A stretch of 64,000 nt of DNA from Petrocella sp. FN5. GTDB lineage: Bacteria; Bacillota; Clostridia; Lachnospirales; Vallitaleaceae. Both the position numbers and the translations under genes were made by a program. Positions 1 through 8,429 of this stretch are shown piece by piece. The notes below the pieces were generated by a model. The model was given only the letters and a program-made list of their open reading frames with translations. It was not told where the DNA came from and did no database searches. How positions within the stretch are numbered: the first letter of the stretch is position 1; every line of letters begins with the position of its first letter. The stretch lies in assembly GCF_029210395.1 (NCBI RefSeq), contig NZ_JARGDP010000007.1, positions 18,446-82,445 on the forward strand, in the 5' to 3' direction.

Positions 1-1
1 T

Positions 2-24
2 AATCTAAGACATAATCTTAGATT
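2..24. repeat. Short perfect inverted repeat at window edge
   Basis: Arms AATCTAAG and CTTAGATT are perfectly complementary around a 7-nt loop. No T-run follows on the + strand. It may be the end of a terminator for a gene outside the window or a regulatory hairpin; the window edge prevents a decision. Confidence 0.4.
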
Positions 25-137
25 GGGTAACAGAATTGACCAAACAATGTTTGTATAGTGAGGACACATAAAAGACAAAGTCGAAGTTTACACTATAGAT
101 GGTAACATAAGATACCGATTAATGTGTTTGGATAGGT

Positions 138-143
138 TATAAT
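138..143 (+). promoter_or_regulatory. Possible -10 box for hcp
   Basis: A perfect TATAAT lies about 80 bases before the hcp start codon. I could not find a good -35 box 16-18 bases upstream, so the promoter may need an activator. An imperfect dyad, TGGTTAA-GGA-TTAACAA at 168-184, lies just downstream and could be a repressor or Rex/Fnr-type site. Confidence 0.35.
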
Positions 144-221
144 TTTATCATAGTTAATCATAACAGATGGTTAAGGATTAACAAATCGGTAATAATAAAT
201 CAATTATATGGAGGTATTCTA

Positions 222-1844
222 ATGAGTATGTTTTGTTATCAATGTCAAGAAGCAGCAAAAGGAACCGGATGTGATGTTATAGGTATTTGTGGTAAGGATG
301 AGGAAGTATCAAATCTTCAGGATCTTTTAATCTATTCGACAAAAGGTATTGCAGATATAGTTGTAAAAGGTGGACTCGATGTGGCAAGCCTTGGAAAGAC
401 CAATGAGGTTGTACTGGATAGTTTGTTTAAGACCATCACCAATGCCAACTTTGATCCGGAAGCAATACGTGCACAAATAAGAGAAAATCTAGAAATTAGA
501 GACGAATTAAGAAATGTAGTTGAAGCAGATTTCCACGATGCAGCCACTTTTACAGTAACAACAGATGCATCCATGGATGCTAAAGCGGTTTCAGTAGGTG
601 TCTTAGCAACTGAGAATGAAGATGTAAGATCACTACGAGAATTAATTATTTATGGATTAAAAGGATATGCGGCTTATACTCAACATGCTTTAAACTTAGG
701 TAAAGAGGATAATGATTTGTATGCATTTACATATGAAGCATTAGCAGCTACCCTTGATGATAGTTTGACAGCGGATGAATTGGTGGCATTAACAATGAAA
801 ACAGGAGAATATGGTGTGAAAGCTATGGCTCTTTTAGATGCGGCCAATACAACAGCTTACGGTAATCCGGAATTATCTAAAGTAAACATTGGTGTTAAGG
901 GCAATCCTGCGATTTTGATTTCCGGTCATGATTTAAATGACATGGAGATGCTACTTGAGCAAACAAAAGGAACAGGGGTTGATGTTTATACCCATAGTGA
1001 GATGTTGCCGGCAAACTATTATCCAAAGTTTAAAGCTTATGAGAACTTAGTAGGTAACTATGGTAATTCTTGGTGGAAGCAAAAAGAAGAGTTTGCATCC
1101 TTTAATGGTCCAATCCTATTTACAACCAACTGTATAGTACCACCCAAAGGTGAAACCGTTAAGCGAATATTTACAACCGGTGCAGCAGGATTCCCAGGAT
1201 CCACACATATTCGAGAAGATGAAAACGGCCAAAAAGACTTCTCACAAATCATAGAAATGGCAAAAACACTACCCTCACCTACAGAAATTGAAACAGGAGA
1301 AATCGTGGGTGGATTTGCACATGCGCAAGTATTTGCCCTTGCAGATAAAGTTGTGGATGCAGTCAAATCTGGTGCAATCAAAAAATTCTTTGTTATGGCA
1401 GGTTGTGATGGCCGTATGAAAGATAGAGATTATTATACTGAATTTGCAAATGAGCTACCCAAAGATACAGTCATTCTTACAGCCGGATGTGCAAAATATA
1501 GATATAATAAACTACCACTTGGTGATATCGGTGGTATACCAAGAGTATTAGATGCCGGTCAGTGTAACGACTCTTACTCACTTGCGGTTATAGCTTTAAA
1601 GCTTAAAGAGATTTTTGAGCTTAATGATATCAACGAATTACCGATTGCTTATAACATTGCATGGTATGAGCAAAAAGCAGTTATTGTATTATTGGCACTT
1701 TTATCTTTGGGTGTTAAAAATATTCACCTAGGTCCTACATTACCGGCCTTTCTTTCGCCAAATGTTGCAAAAGTTCTTATTGATACCTTTGGTATAGCAG
1801 GTATTGGTACAGTTGAAGATGATATAAAAATGTTCATGGCATAA
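222..1844 (+). CDS. hcp: Hydroxylamine reductase / hybrid cluster protein
   Basis: 540-residue hybrid cluster protein, a cytoplasmic Fe-S enzyme of anaerobes linked to detoxification of nitric oxide and hydroxylamine. The N-terminal cysteine set C5-x2-C8-x8-C17-x5-C23 holds the cubane cluster. The later motifs [30 protein letters not shown] and GQCNDSYS carry hybrid-cluster ligands as expected for the family. Length is that of the class I short form. The ATG at 222 follows a GGAGGT ribosome binding site at good spacing. The gene stands alone, with a regulatory-looking 200-bp leader upstream and a strong bidirectional terminator downstream. The electron donor (Hcr) is not adjacent, which is usual in clostridia. 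Family assignment is very secure; the physiological substrate is less so. Confidence 0.96.
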   Translation: MSMFCYQCQEAAKGTGCDVIGICGKDEEVSNLQDLLIYSTKGIADIVVKGGLDVASLGKTNEVVLDSLFKTITNANFDPEAIRAQIRENLEIRDELRNVVEADFHDAATFTVTTDASMDAKAVSVGVLATENEDVRSLRELIIYGLKGYAAYTQHALNLGKEDNDLYAFTYEALAATLDDSLTADELVALTMKTGEYGVKAMALLDAANTTAYGNPELSKVNIGVKGNPAILISGHDLNDMEMLLEQTKGTGVDVYTHSEMLPANYYPKFKAYENLVGNYGNSWWKQKEEFASFNGPILFTTNCIVPPKGETVKRIFTTGAAGFPGSTHIREDENGQKDFSQIIEMAKTLPSPTEIETGEIVGGFAHAQVFALADKVVDAVKSGAIKKFFVMAGCDGRMKDRDYYTEFANELPKDTVILTAGCAKYRYNKLPLGDIGGIPRVLDAGQCNDSYSLAVIALKLKEIFELNDINELPIAYNIAWYEQKAVIVLLALLSLGVKNIHLGPTLPAFLSPNVAKVLIDTFGIAGIGTVEDDIKMFMA

Positions 1845-1888
1845 TATATCAAAGCCAGTATTATATCCCTATAGGATGAATTTCAAAA

Positions 1889-1923
1889 CAAAGCGCCAAT
1901 TCATTAAATGAATTGGCGCTTTG
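1889..1923. terminator. Bidirectional terminator between hcp and plsC
   Basis: A 17-nt perfect inverted repeat (CAAAGCGCCAATTCATT and its complement) with almost no loop. GC-rich core, with T-rich ends in both directions, sits between two convergent genes. Confidence 0.85.
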
Positions 1924-1959
1924 TAAAATAGTGCATTACAAATCATCTTATAAGTGACT

Positions 1960-2676
1960 TTATTGTAAATCAGCTATAGGTGCAATAATAATGCGCCGCA
2001 CTGTTTCAGACAGATTATCCTGTTCTTCTTTGCTTAACTGATTGGGATAGATTGGATCATGAACGATGATACGTACATGGTCTTTTGTGATGGCTTTTTT
2101 TGCCTCATACATCTTAAAAGACCCATCGATGGTGATAGGTACGATAGGCACACCGGCTTTAATACCAAGCTTCAAACTACCTTTTTTGAAATCGCCCATC
2201 TTATAATTTTTTGATCGTGTTCCTTCTGGGAAGATGACCAAAGTTTTACCATTTTTTAGATCCTCAACGCCCTGTAATATGACTTTTAGAGACTGCTTTA
2301 AGTTACCACGATCTAAGAAAAGACAGCCCATAACGCGCATCCAATGGCTAATAATCGGTACCTTTGATAATTCGATTTTTGCTACATAGGCTTTGGGCTT
2401 TGGCAAATATCCAAGTAATAAAGGAATGTCATAGTTACTTTGATGGTTACTAACATACAGAACATTGCCTTCCGGTATTTTTTGGAGATCCACTAATTCG
2501 ACTTTACTAGAAGAGAGCGCAACCATAATACGACCCCAAGATGCGGTCATTTTATGAATATAGTCGTATTGATGCTTTTTACTAAAAAGACCAATTAATA
2601 GGTACCAAAGATAAGCAAATCCTGAAAGAAGAAGATATGAAACAAGTACGAAATAAAAAAAGTAAGTTCTAATCAT
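1960..2676 (-). CDS. plsC: 1-acyl-sn-glycerol-3-phosphate acyltransferase
   Basis: 238-residue PlsC-type membrane acyltransferase that makes phosphatidic acid from lysophosphatidic acid in phospholipid synthesis. It has an N-terminal hydrophobic anchor, the catalytic NHQSNYD (NHx4D) motif and the glycerol-phosphate-binding FPEGTRS motif. The ATG at 2676 is chosen because GGAGGA sits 5 bases upstream; the in-frame TTG at 2688 overlaps that ribosome binding site and is rejected. The gene lies 21 bases after the membrane GGDEF-like gene on the same strand, so the two probably share a transcript. Confidence 0.9.
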   Translation of the reverse strand: MIRTYFFYFVLVSYLLLSGFAYLWYLLIGLFSKKHQYDYIHKMTASWGRIMVALSSSKVELVDLQKIPEGNVLYVSNHQSNYDIPLLLGYLPKPKAYVAKIELSKVPIISHWMRVMGCLFLDRGNLKQSLKVILQGVEDLKNGKTLVIFPEGTRSKNYKMGDFKKGSLKLGIKAGVPIVPITIDGSFKMYEAKKAITKDHVRIIVHDPIYPNQLSKEEQDNLSETVRRIIIAPIADLQ

Positions 2677-2697
2677 GTTGTCCTCCAATAAAAGTTG

Positions 2698-3729
2698 TTA
2701 AGCATTTGTACGATGAAGTGATAAATCCAATTCTGCTGCCTTAATGACCTCAGTTAGATTATTATAATCAAAATTCGCCTTGCCGACAAGTAAAGACAAG
2801 TCGCTTTTTTCATAATGGGTAAGCAATTCTTCGAAAGCATTCTGAATGCGCAGTAAAAAAATATTGACTTGACTTAGGTCAGTATGGTTTAAAAGCAGTA
2901 AAAAGGTATTGCCGCCATAACGAAAACACAAGTCGTTGGACCTTGTATTGTTTTTCACAAGATGAGCTAAGGTTTTAATAAATGTATCCCCTGCCAAAAC
3001 ACCGTTTTTTTGATTAAAAGCTTTAAAATGCTCAAGTTCAATTATAATTAATGTATGCTTATCCAGTTGATCATTCTGTGTTTCATATAATCCTTGTAGT
3101 TGTTTGAGACCGTATGATCGGTTGAATAAACCGGTTAATTCATCATATATGCTTTTTCGATCATAACTTCTTGTGACTTCAAAGTAGTTGGAAATGAGCA
3201 TATAAACAATGACCAGGACTAATAAAATAACGACAAAATATCTTAAGAATGTAAGTATATAACTAGAAGGACTATCATAGGTTAAAGTGAAGGATAAAGG
3301 CCATCTGACTTTAATATACATAAGTATGACGGCATAGATTAGAAAAAGTGTAGGTAGAATGAACTCGCTTCTATACTCTACGAGTAGAAAAGTAATTACT
3401 AAAAACAAGATACTAGAATAAGGCATAATTTTAAAGGCATTGATGGACGTCATCCATGCTACGGGAAAATATATAAAATCTAAAAAAAGAATAAATATGA
3501 TTTTAATATAGAGGGGATGTTGAACTTTATTTAGGAGTATAAAACAAGTTGGGCAAAATATAATAAAAACTATTGAGATAAGTGTAGCGAGAGGTTCATA
3601 ACCCATAAAAATGCCTAAAAAGAGAACTAAAAAACCTAGAAAGGAGAAGGCAATCAAAAGAAAACGAAGGACAACATACTGAATCTTTCCGTGTTTCTGG
3701 ACACTTAAAAAAGAATAATCACTATTCAT
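2698..3729 (-). CDS. Membrane protein with degenerate GGDEF domain
   Basis: 343 residues: about six predicted membrane segments in the first ~185 residues, then a GGDEF-type domain starting at DELTGLFNRSYG. The active-site signature is RYGGNTF rather than RYGGDEF, and the metal-binding Asp is replaced (IELEHFK where DIDHFK is usual). Catalytic diguanylate cyclase activity is therefore unlikely; a c-di-GMP or GTP sensing role, or a structural role, is more likely. An AAGGGGG ribosome binding site precedes the ATG. It is first in a two-gene unit with plsC. The signal sensed by the membrane part is unknown. Confidence 0.85.
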   Translation of the reverse strand: MNSDYSFLSVQKHGKIQYVVLRFLLIAFSFLGFLVLFLGIFMGYEPLATLISIVFIIFCPTCFILLNKVQHPLYIKIIFILFLDFIYFPVAWMTSINAFKIMPYSSILFLVITFLLVEYRSEFILPTLFLIYAVILMYIKVRWPLSFTLTYDSPSSYILTFLRYFVVILLVLVIVYMLISNYFEVTRSYDRKSIYDELTGLFNRSYGLKQLQGLYETQNDQLDKHTLIIIELEHFKAFNQKNGVLAGDTFIKTLAHLVKNNTRSNDLCFRYGGNTFLLLLNHTDLSQVNIFLLRIQNAFEELLTHYEKSDLSLLVGKANFDYNNLTEVIKAAELDLSLHRTNA

Positions 3730-3813
3730 ATTATCTGACCCCCTTGTATCTATATATGTTATATCTATCTATAGTGTGAAGAATTTATCTTACAAAAAGT
3801 TTATATCCTAATC

Positions 3814-3822
3814 ATTATACCA
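3814..3822 (-). promoter_or_regulatory. Extended -10 promoter for the GGDEF-like/plsC unit
   Basis: On the minus strand this reads TGGTATAAT, an extended -10 (TGnTATAAT). No clear -35 box is visible, which fits extended -10 promoters. It leaves a leader of roughly 80 nt. Confidence 0.45.
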
Positions 3823-3874
3823 TAGTATAAAAAAGCTGCATATCCGAAATGGGCCTCAGATAAAAGAAAAATCA

Positions 3875-3904
3875 TTGGCCATTTTATATGATTATGTGTA
3901 TAAT
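3875..3904 (+). promoter_or_regulatory. Promoter of DUF554 gene
   Basis: TTGGCC, an 18-base spacer and a perfect TATAAT at 3899-3904. It overlaps the in-frame TTG codon at 3875, which argues that translation begins downstream at 3935. Confidence 0.6.
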
Positions 3905-3934
3905 AGTGTAAGAATGAAGGTGAGGAGAATAAAA

Positions 3935-4648
3935 ATGTTAGGAACTTATGTAAATGCAGGTGTCATTTTACTGGGAAGCATTATAGGCATCTTAGTGAAA
4001 AATGGACTTAAAGATCGTTATAAATGGATTGTTATGCATGGGGTCGGTTTATCGGTTTTATTTATCGGGATTGCAACAACCTTAAATGGAATGATGAATG
4101 GGGGGGAACCGATATTGTTTATCGTCAGCCTTGTCATAGGCGGTATATTTGGGGAGTGGGTTAATATTGAAAAAAGATTGGAGCAACTCGGTTTCTTCCT
4201 GCAGAGTAAAGTCGGTAATGGTGAACACAATATTGCCCAAGGTTTTGTTACGTCAAGTCTTTTGTTTTGTGTTGGTACGATGGCTATATTAGGGTCACTC
4301 GAGAGTGGACTTAGAGGCAATCATGATATGCTATACGCCAAATCCGTACTTGATGGTGTCACCTCGATTATTTTAACATCTTCTCTTGGAATTGGAGTAA
4401 TATTCTCATCCTTATCCGTTTTGTTGTATCAAGGTGCGATTGTTTTATTTGCATCTCGACTAGAACCTGTATTAACAGGTGAAGTTATTCGAGAGATTTC
4501 CATTATTGGAGGTATATTGATTTTTAGTCTGGGTCTAAGTCTTTTGGAAATAAAAAAAGTAAAAACGGCCAATTTGCTACCTGCAATTCTTGTTCCACCA
4601 ATATACTTTATGTTAATCTTACCATTAATTAAGTTAATCTTATCATAA
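3935..4648 (+). CDS. DUF554 family membrane protein
   Basis: 237-residue integral membrane protein of the DUF554 (YdfK/YqgA) family, recognisable from the start MLGTYVNAGVILLGSIIG and glycine-rich hydrophobic helices (about six to seven). Its biochemical function is not established; it is not a known transporter with a defined substrate. The ATG at 3935 has GAGGAG upstream and a promoter immediately before that. The gene is monocistronic, ending in a terminator that overlaps the convergent AP2/HNH-like gene. Confidence 0.85.
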   Translation: MLGTYVNAGVILLGSIIGILVKNGLKDRYKWIVMHGVGLSVLFIGIATTLNGMMNGGEPILFIVSLVIGGIFGEWVNIEKRLEQLGFFLQSKVGNGEHNIAQGFVTSSLLFCVGTMAILGSLESGLRGNHDMLYAKSVLDGVTSIILTSSLGIGVIFSSLSVLLYQGAIVLFASRLEPVLTGEVIREISIIGGILIFSLGLSLLEIKKVKTANLLPAILVPPIYFMLILPLIKLILS

Positions 4649-4663
4649 TTGTTGAGTGTAAAA

Positions 4664-5470
4664 CTATTTAGTACTGGACTTTTTTAAGTTCAGTATTTTT
4701 TTGCTGATTTTTACCTTTTTATATATGGCTTCATAGGTTTCTTGATCTATGTCAGAGATATAATTCTTGGGAAAATCTTTATGGACGATACCATTTTTGT
4801 GAAGGTATTCTATTGCCTTATTATAAGCAATTGCTGCAGTTGCCATGTCTTTATAACGTCCAATCACATAATTTCCATGAATATTGAGAGTGGACTTGTA
4901 AGTGGGAGCAACCAAGGGACGCTCTAGTACGACACCGTAATATGGATTGATGATTTGTATATTATCATACCTTAAGTTATGACAATCACCGTCTACAAAA
5001 CGATGGTCACGACCAAGGACACTATGATTTTTAACACCATAGCGACTCATTATATTGACTTGCATGCCATAATCATTAACAAAATAATAACCTTGGCGTT
5101 TATGAATTTTATGATTTGCATAGTAGAAAAGATCTTGAATATCAAAAAGAAGCTCTTCGGAATAGGAAATAAAATACGAAAAATAGTTTTTATGCATATA
5201 AATGGGTGTGGAAAAGTAATAATGATGGTCTCTATAGTTCATAAGCACTACCCATTTATGGAAATCTAAACACATATCTTCTTCATAGTCGTAAAGAGAT
5301 AAACTTGGTGTACTAATGATTTTTTTGGCAAGCAAATAGCCATTATGGGCCTTAAAAGGGCATTCATAGCTACCAAGACTGATATGTCTTCCGCCATAAG
5401 TGATAGATGAACGGTAATATATTTGACCATTTTTTTTAAAACTTTTATAAACACCTGGTAAAGATTCCAT
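4664..5470 (-). CDS. AP2-domain, HNH-endonuclease-like protein
   Basis: 268 residues with three recognisable parts. Near the N-terminus GVYKSFKKNGQ..YRSSI..GRHISLGSY resembles an AP2 DNA-binding fold. In the middle GRDHRFVDGDCHNLRYDN resembles the H..DG..N.R..N core of HNH endonucleases, with a wider-than-usual H-to-DG spacing. Near the C-terminus YKSTLNIHGNYVIGRYKDMATAAIAYNKAI is a second AP2-like unit. Such architectures are known in free-standing homing endonucleases. The ATG at 5470 has AAGGAG 7 bases upstream. The gene has no operon partner, and its last codons lie inside the neighbour's terminator. Whether it still cleaves DNA is unknown; a DNA-binding regulator is the alternative. Confidence 0.65.
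   Translation of the reverse strand: MESLPGVYKSFKKNGQIYYRSSITYGGRHISLGSYECPFKAHNGYLLAKKIISTPSLSLYDYEEDMCLDFHKWVVLMNYRDHHYYFSTPIYMHKNYFSYFISYSEELLFDIQDLFYYANHKIHKRQGYYFVNDYGMQVNIMSRYGVKNHSVLGRDHRFVDGDCHNLRYDNIQIINPYYGVVLERPLVAPTYKSTLNIHGNYVIGRYKDMATAAIAYNKAIEYLHKNGIVHKDFPKNYISDIDQETYEAIYKKVKISKKILNLKKSSTK
4672..4702 (+). terminator. Terminator of DUF554 gene
   Basis: Stem TACTGGACTT / AAGTTCAGTA (one G-U pair) with a TTTT loop, followed by seven T. It lies within the last codons of the convergent AP2/HNH-like gene. Confidence 0.8.
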
Positions 5471-5910
5471 AGGCTTACTCCTTAGAAAATGGGTTAAATG
5501 CATTATAACATAATTTGATAAAGTTATTATTTAGACATATAAAAGACATGTATGAATGTCATAATGCCATTTTAACCATAATTAATGTTAAAAAAAAGAG
5601 AGAGAAATATGAAAAAGACCTTGTTGATCATTTTGTGAATGGTTTTATTGCGCTATATATCAAGGACAAATTTAACAAAAACAAAAAAACATATGTAAAA
5701 TATACCAAAAATAATTAAACAAGGCTAAAAAATTATTGTTTATGCACAGTTTAAATAACAGAATATTCTGAAAAATACAGGATAACCACCAAATCGATAC
5801 TTATGATATTGACTATCAAAGTGAGGTCACCTATAATTCAGTAGTCACATCAATATAACACACTGACACTATTATTTCGATTATTAAGAGAAGTACAAAA
5901 GGAGTCTATT
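5471..5910. other. AT-rich intergenic region with one promoter
   Basis: A 440-bp region between divergent genes. A 67-codon open frame at 5515-5718 (+) has no ribosome binding site and low-complexity Lys/Asn content, so I do not call it. The only clear element is the promoter at 5809-5837. Confidence 0.6.
5809..5837 (+). promoter_or_regulatory. Promoter of SleB-like hydrolase
   Basis: TTGACT, a 17-base spacer and TATAAT. The spacer contains a short palindrome GTGAGGTCAC (5821-5830) that could be an operator. Predicted leader about 65 nt. Confidence 0.75.
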
Positions 5911-6690
5911 ATGTTTAAACTGAAACATCTATTTGAAAGCATGTGGTTTGGCCACAAAAGCATTTCAAAAAAAGTATATACAACTGGCCTTATGATTTTT
6001 TCAGGCGTATTTGTTGTAGCGGTGGTGATGTTAAGTGTTAATGGATTTGCGAAGACAAAAACGATTGATCATATTGTTTTATATGAGACAGAAGACGATG
6101 ATCAGAATGAAGATAGGATTGAAGAGACAATAACTGTAGCTGAAACTTCAGAAGAATCCTCGTACGAAACCTTCGCAAGGTCTAATAACAATGATGCATT
6201 ACAAGATGAGGCCGAAGAGCCTGTAACCCTTGCGAAAGAAGATGAGCAAGACCGAGTATTTCAAACAGCAACAAATAACTTAGAAGAAAGTCAAATTAAT
6301 TTGTTGAATCTGAAAGATTACACGGCTTTGATAAGGATTGTTGAAGCAGAAGCAACCAGTGAAGATTTAAAAGGGAAAATATTAGTTGCGAATACTGTAA
6401 TGAACAGAGTTGCAAGTAGAAGATTTCCCAATACCATCTATGAAGTCGTACATCAGAGAACAGGAAATAGAGCACAATTTTCCCCGATTGATGACGGTAG
6501 ATATTTTAGAGTAACAATTAAAGACTCTACAGTCAAGGCCGTTGAACAGGCACTTAAGGGCGTAGATTATTCTAACGGTGCCTTGTTTTTTGTGTCGAAG
6601 TCATTGGCCAGTGAAAATGCCAGCAGCTGGTTTGATGATAATTTAACTTTTCTATTTCAACATGGTGGTCATCACTTTTATAAGTATTAG
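5911..6690 (+). CDS. SleB-type cell wall hydrolase (membrane-anchored)
   Basis: 259 residues. A single membrane segment at about residues 27-48 is followed by an acidic low-complexity linker (about 50-115). The C-terminal Hydrolase_2 (SleB/CwlJ) domain starts at IRIVEAEATSEDLKGKILVANTVMNRV and ends HHFYKY. The Glu in VEAEA is the expected catalytic residue of this lytic transglycosylase-like family, which in spore formers degrades cortex peptidoglycan. Here the membrane anchor and missing peptidoglycan-binding domain suggest a vegetative or forespore envelope role rather than classical SleB. AAGGAG precedes the ATG; strong promoter upstream, terminator downstream, monocistronic. Confidence 0.83.
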   Translation: MFKLKHLFESMWFGHKSISKKVYTTGLMIFSGVFVVAVVMLSVNGFAKTKTIDHIVLYETEDDDQNEDRIEETITVAETSEESSYETFARSNNNDALQDEAEEPVTLAKEDEQDRVFQTATNNLEESQINLLNLKDYTALIRIVEAEATSEDLKGKILVANTVMNRVASRRFPNTIYEVVHQRTGNRAQFSPIDDGRYFRVTIKDSTVKAVEQALKGVDYSNGALFFVSKSLASENASSWFDDNLTFLFQHGGHHFYKY

Positions 6691-6706
6691 ATAAAACTTA
6701 AACAGG

Positions 6707-6743
6707 ATATCCATAGGTGCGATTACCCTATGGATATTTTTTT
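6707..6743 (+). terminator. Terminator of SleB-like gene
   Basis: Perfect 11-bp stem ATATCCATAGG / CCTATGGATAT with a 9-nt loop and a run of seven T. Confidence 0.9.
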
Positions 6744-6800
6744 CATACTTTCAAAGGCCTATTTTTCTATTATAAACAAATGTCCGTGATAGGCATACAA

Positions 6801-6829
6801 TTGTCTTTTTGAGTTAAATGTGATATAAT
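6801..6829 (+). promoter_or_regulatory. Promoter of thrC
   Basis: TTGTCT, 17-base spacer, TATAAT; about 35 bases before the start codon. Confidence 0.7.
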
Positions 6830-6863
6830 TCTTAAAAAATGAAATAAGGATGGATGAATAGAG

Positions 6864-8354
6864 ATGGATAAGCTTTTATATAAGAGCACAAGAGGACTTG
6901 AAAAGGATATTTCAGCATCATATGCAATAGTTAAAGGTTTAGCAGAAGACGGTGGTCTGTATGTACCTTCATATATCCCCAAAATGAAAAAAACTATGGC
7001 AGAATTATCAGAAATGAACTATCAAGACATTGCTTATGAAGTTATGTCACTTTACTACCAGGATTTTACTGAAGAAGAGCTAAGAGCATGTATCCATAAG
7101 GCCTACGACCATAAATTCGATACAAAAGCCATTGCACCTACAATCAAAGTAGGGGATGTATATATGTTGGAATTATTTCATGGTTCTACCATAGCATTTA
7201 AAGATATGGCTTTGTCCATATTGCCCTATTTAATGAAAACCGCTGCCAAAAAAATAGGCATCGAAAAAGACATTGTTATTCTAACAGCGACATCCGGTGA
7301 CACAGGTAAAGCTGCTTTAGCTGGTTTTGCTGATGTTGAAAATACTAAAATCATTGTTTTCTATCCAAAAGATGGCGTTAGCCCTATACAAAAGAAGCAG
7401 ATGGTGACACAAAAAGGTGATAATACATTTGTTGTCGGTATAGAAGGTAACTTTGATGATGCACAAAATGGTGTCAAACGTATTTTTTCTGATACTACTT
7501 TTAACAAAGAACTAGAAGATGGCGGTTTTCAATTTTCTTCCGCTAACTCAATAAATATCGGTCGGTTGATACCTCAAGTTGCGTATTATTTTTATACTTA
7601 TGCAACACTGGTAAGACAAAAAGAAATTCGAGAAGGGGAAACTATTAATGTAGCGGTCCCAACAGGTAACTTTGGAAACATTCTTGCGGCTTATTATGCT
7701 AAAGAAATGGGCCTGCCTCTTGGAAAGCTTATTTGTGCATCGAATGATAATAAAGTACTTTTTGATTTTATTCGAACAGGTAAGTATGATCGACAAAGAC
7801 CATTTATGCTTACGATTTCTCCTTCTATGGATATCTTGATTTCCAGTAATTTAGAAAGATTGATTTATGAAATTGCAGGAGCAGATTCAAGGGCAACAAA
7901 GGCGTTGATGGAAAGTCTAACTTCTAATGGATTTTATGAAGTAACGGATCAAATGAAAGAGGGTTTATCCGAATTTTATGGTAACTATGCAAATCAAGTA
8001 GAAACTCAAGAGACCATTAAAAAAGTATTTGAGAAAAACAATTACCTAATGGACCCCCACACAGCAGTAGGCTATGCGGTCTATGAAAAATATATGGCTG
8101 AAAGTGGTGATCAGACTAAAACAGTTGTTGTATCAACAGCCAGTCCATACAAGTTCACAAAAAGTACAATGATTTCTTTGGATGAAGAGTATAATCAGAT
8201 TGATGATTTTCAACTGATTGATAAAATGAGAGAAAAATCAGGTGTAGAAATACCTGGTGCCATTCATGAAATATTAGAAGCAAACGTTCGCCATAATACC
8301 ATCTGTAAGCATGATGAAATGGAAACCATTATTAAAAAATTCCTAAAAATATAG
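6864..8354 (+). CDS. thrC: Threonine synthase
   Basis: 496-residue PLP enzyme converting O-phosphohomoserine to threonine, cytoplasmic. It starts with the family signature YKSTRG..., and the PLP-binding lysine is K113 in HGSTIAFKDMAL. The phosphate-binding TATSGDTGKAAL and the NFGN motif are present. Length fits the long (fungal/E. coli-like) class of threonine synthases. The ATG follows AAGGATGG by 11 bases. Homoserine dehydrogenase and kinase genes are not adjacent, so the pathway is split in this genome. It has its own promoter and converges on the CDF transporter. Confidence 0.95.
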   Translation: MDKLLYKSTRGLEKDISASYAIVKGLAEDGGLYVPSYIPKMKKTMAELSEMNYQDIAYEVMSLYYQDFTEEELRACIHKAYDHKFDTKAIAPTIKVGDVYMLELFHGSTIAFKDMALSILPYLMKTAAKKIGIEKDIVILTATSGDTGKAALAGFADVENTKIIVFYPKDGVSPIQKKQMVTQKGDNTFVVGIEGNFDDAQNGVKRIFSDTTFNKELEDGGFQFSSANSINIGRLIPQVAYYFYTYATLVRQKEIREGETINVAVPTGNFGNILAAYYAKEMGLPLGKLICASNDNKVLFDFIRTGKYDRQRPFMLTISPSMDILISSNLERLIYEIAGADSRATKALMESLTSNGFYEVTDQMKEGLSEFYGNYANQVETQETIKKVFEKNNYLMDPHTAVGYAVYEKYMAESGDQTKTVVVSTASPYKFTKSTMISLDEEYNQIDDFQLIDKMREKSGVEIPGAIHEILEANVRHNTICKHDEMETIIKKFLKI

Positions 8355-8366
8355 GAAGCAATAAGA

Positions 8367-8403
8367 AAGCCATGTGTTGTCGTTTTGACAATGCATGGCT
8401 TTA
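8367..8403. terminator. Hairpin terminator between thrC and CDF gene
   Basis: A 15-bp stem (AAGCCATGTGTTGTC paired with GACAATGCATGGCTT, two G-U pairs) with a 5-nt loop. T-tracts on both sides are short, so termination may be partial. Confidence 0.7.
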
Positions 8404-8429
8404 TGAGTGTATTTTCTAGCCTTTGGCAA

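Noticed and set aside
5515..5718. 67-codon open frame between the AP2/HNH-like and SleB-like genes
   Set aside because: No ribosome binding site, low-complexity Lys/Asn-rich product, and no recognisable motif; it looks like AT-rich noise.
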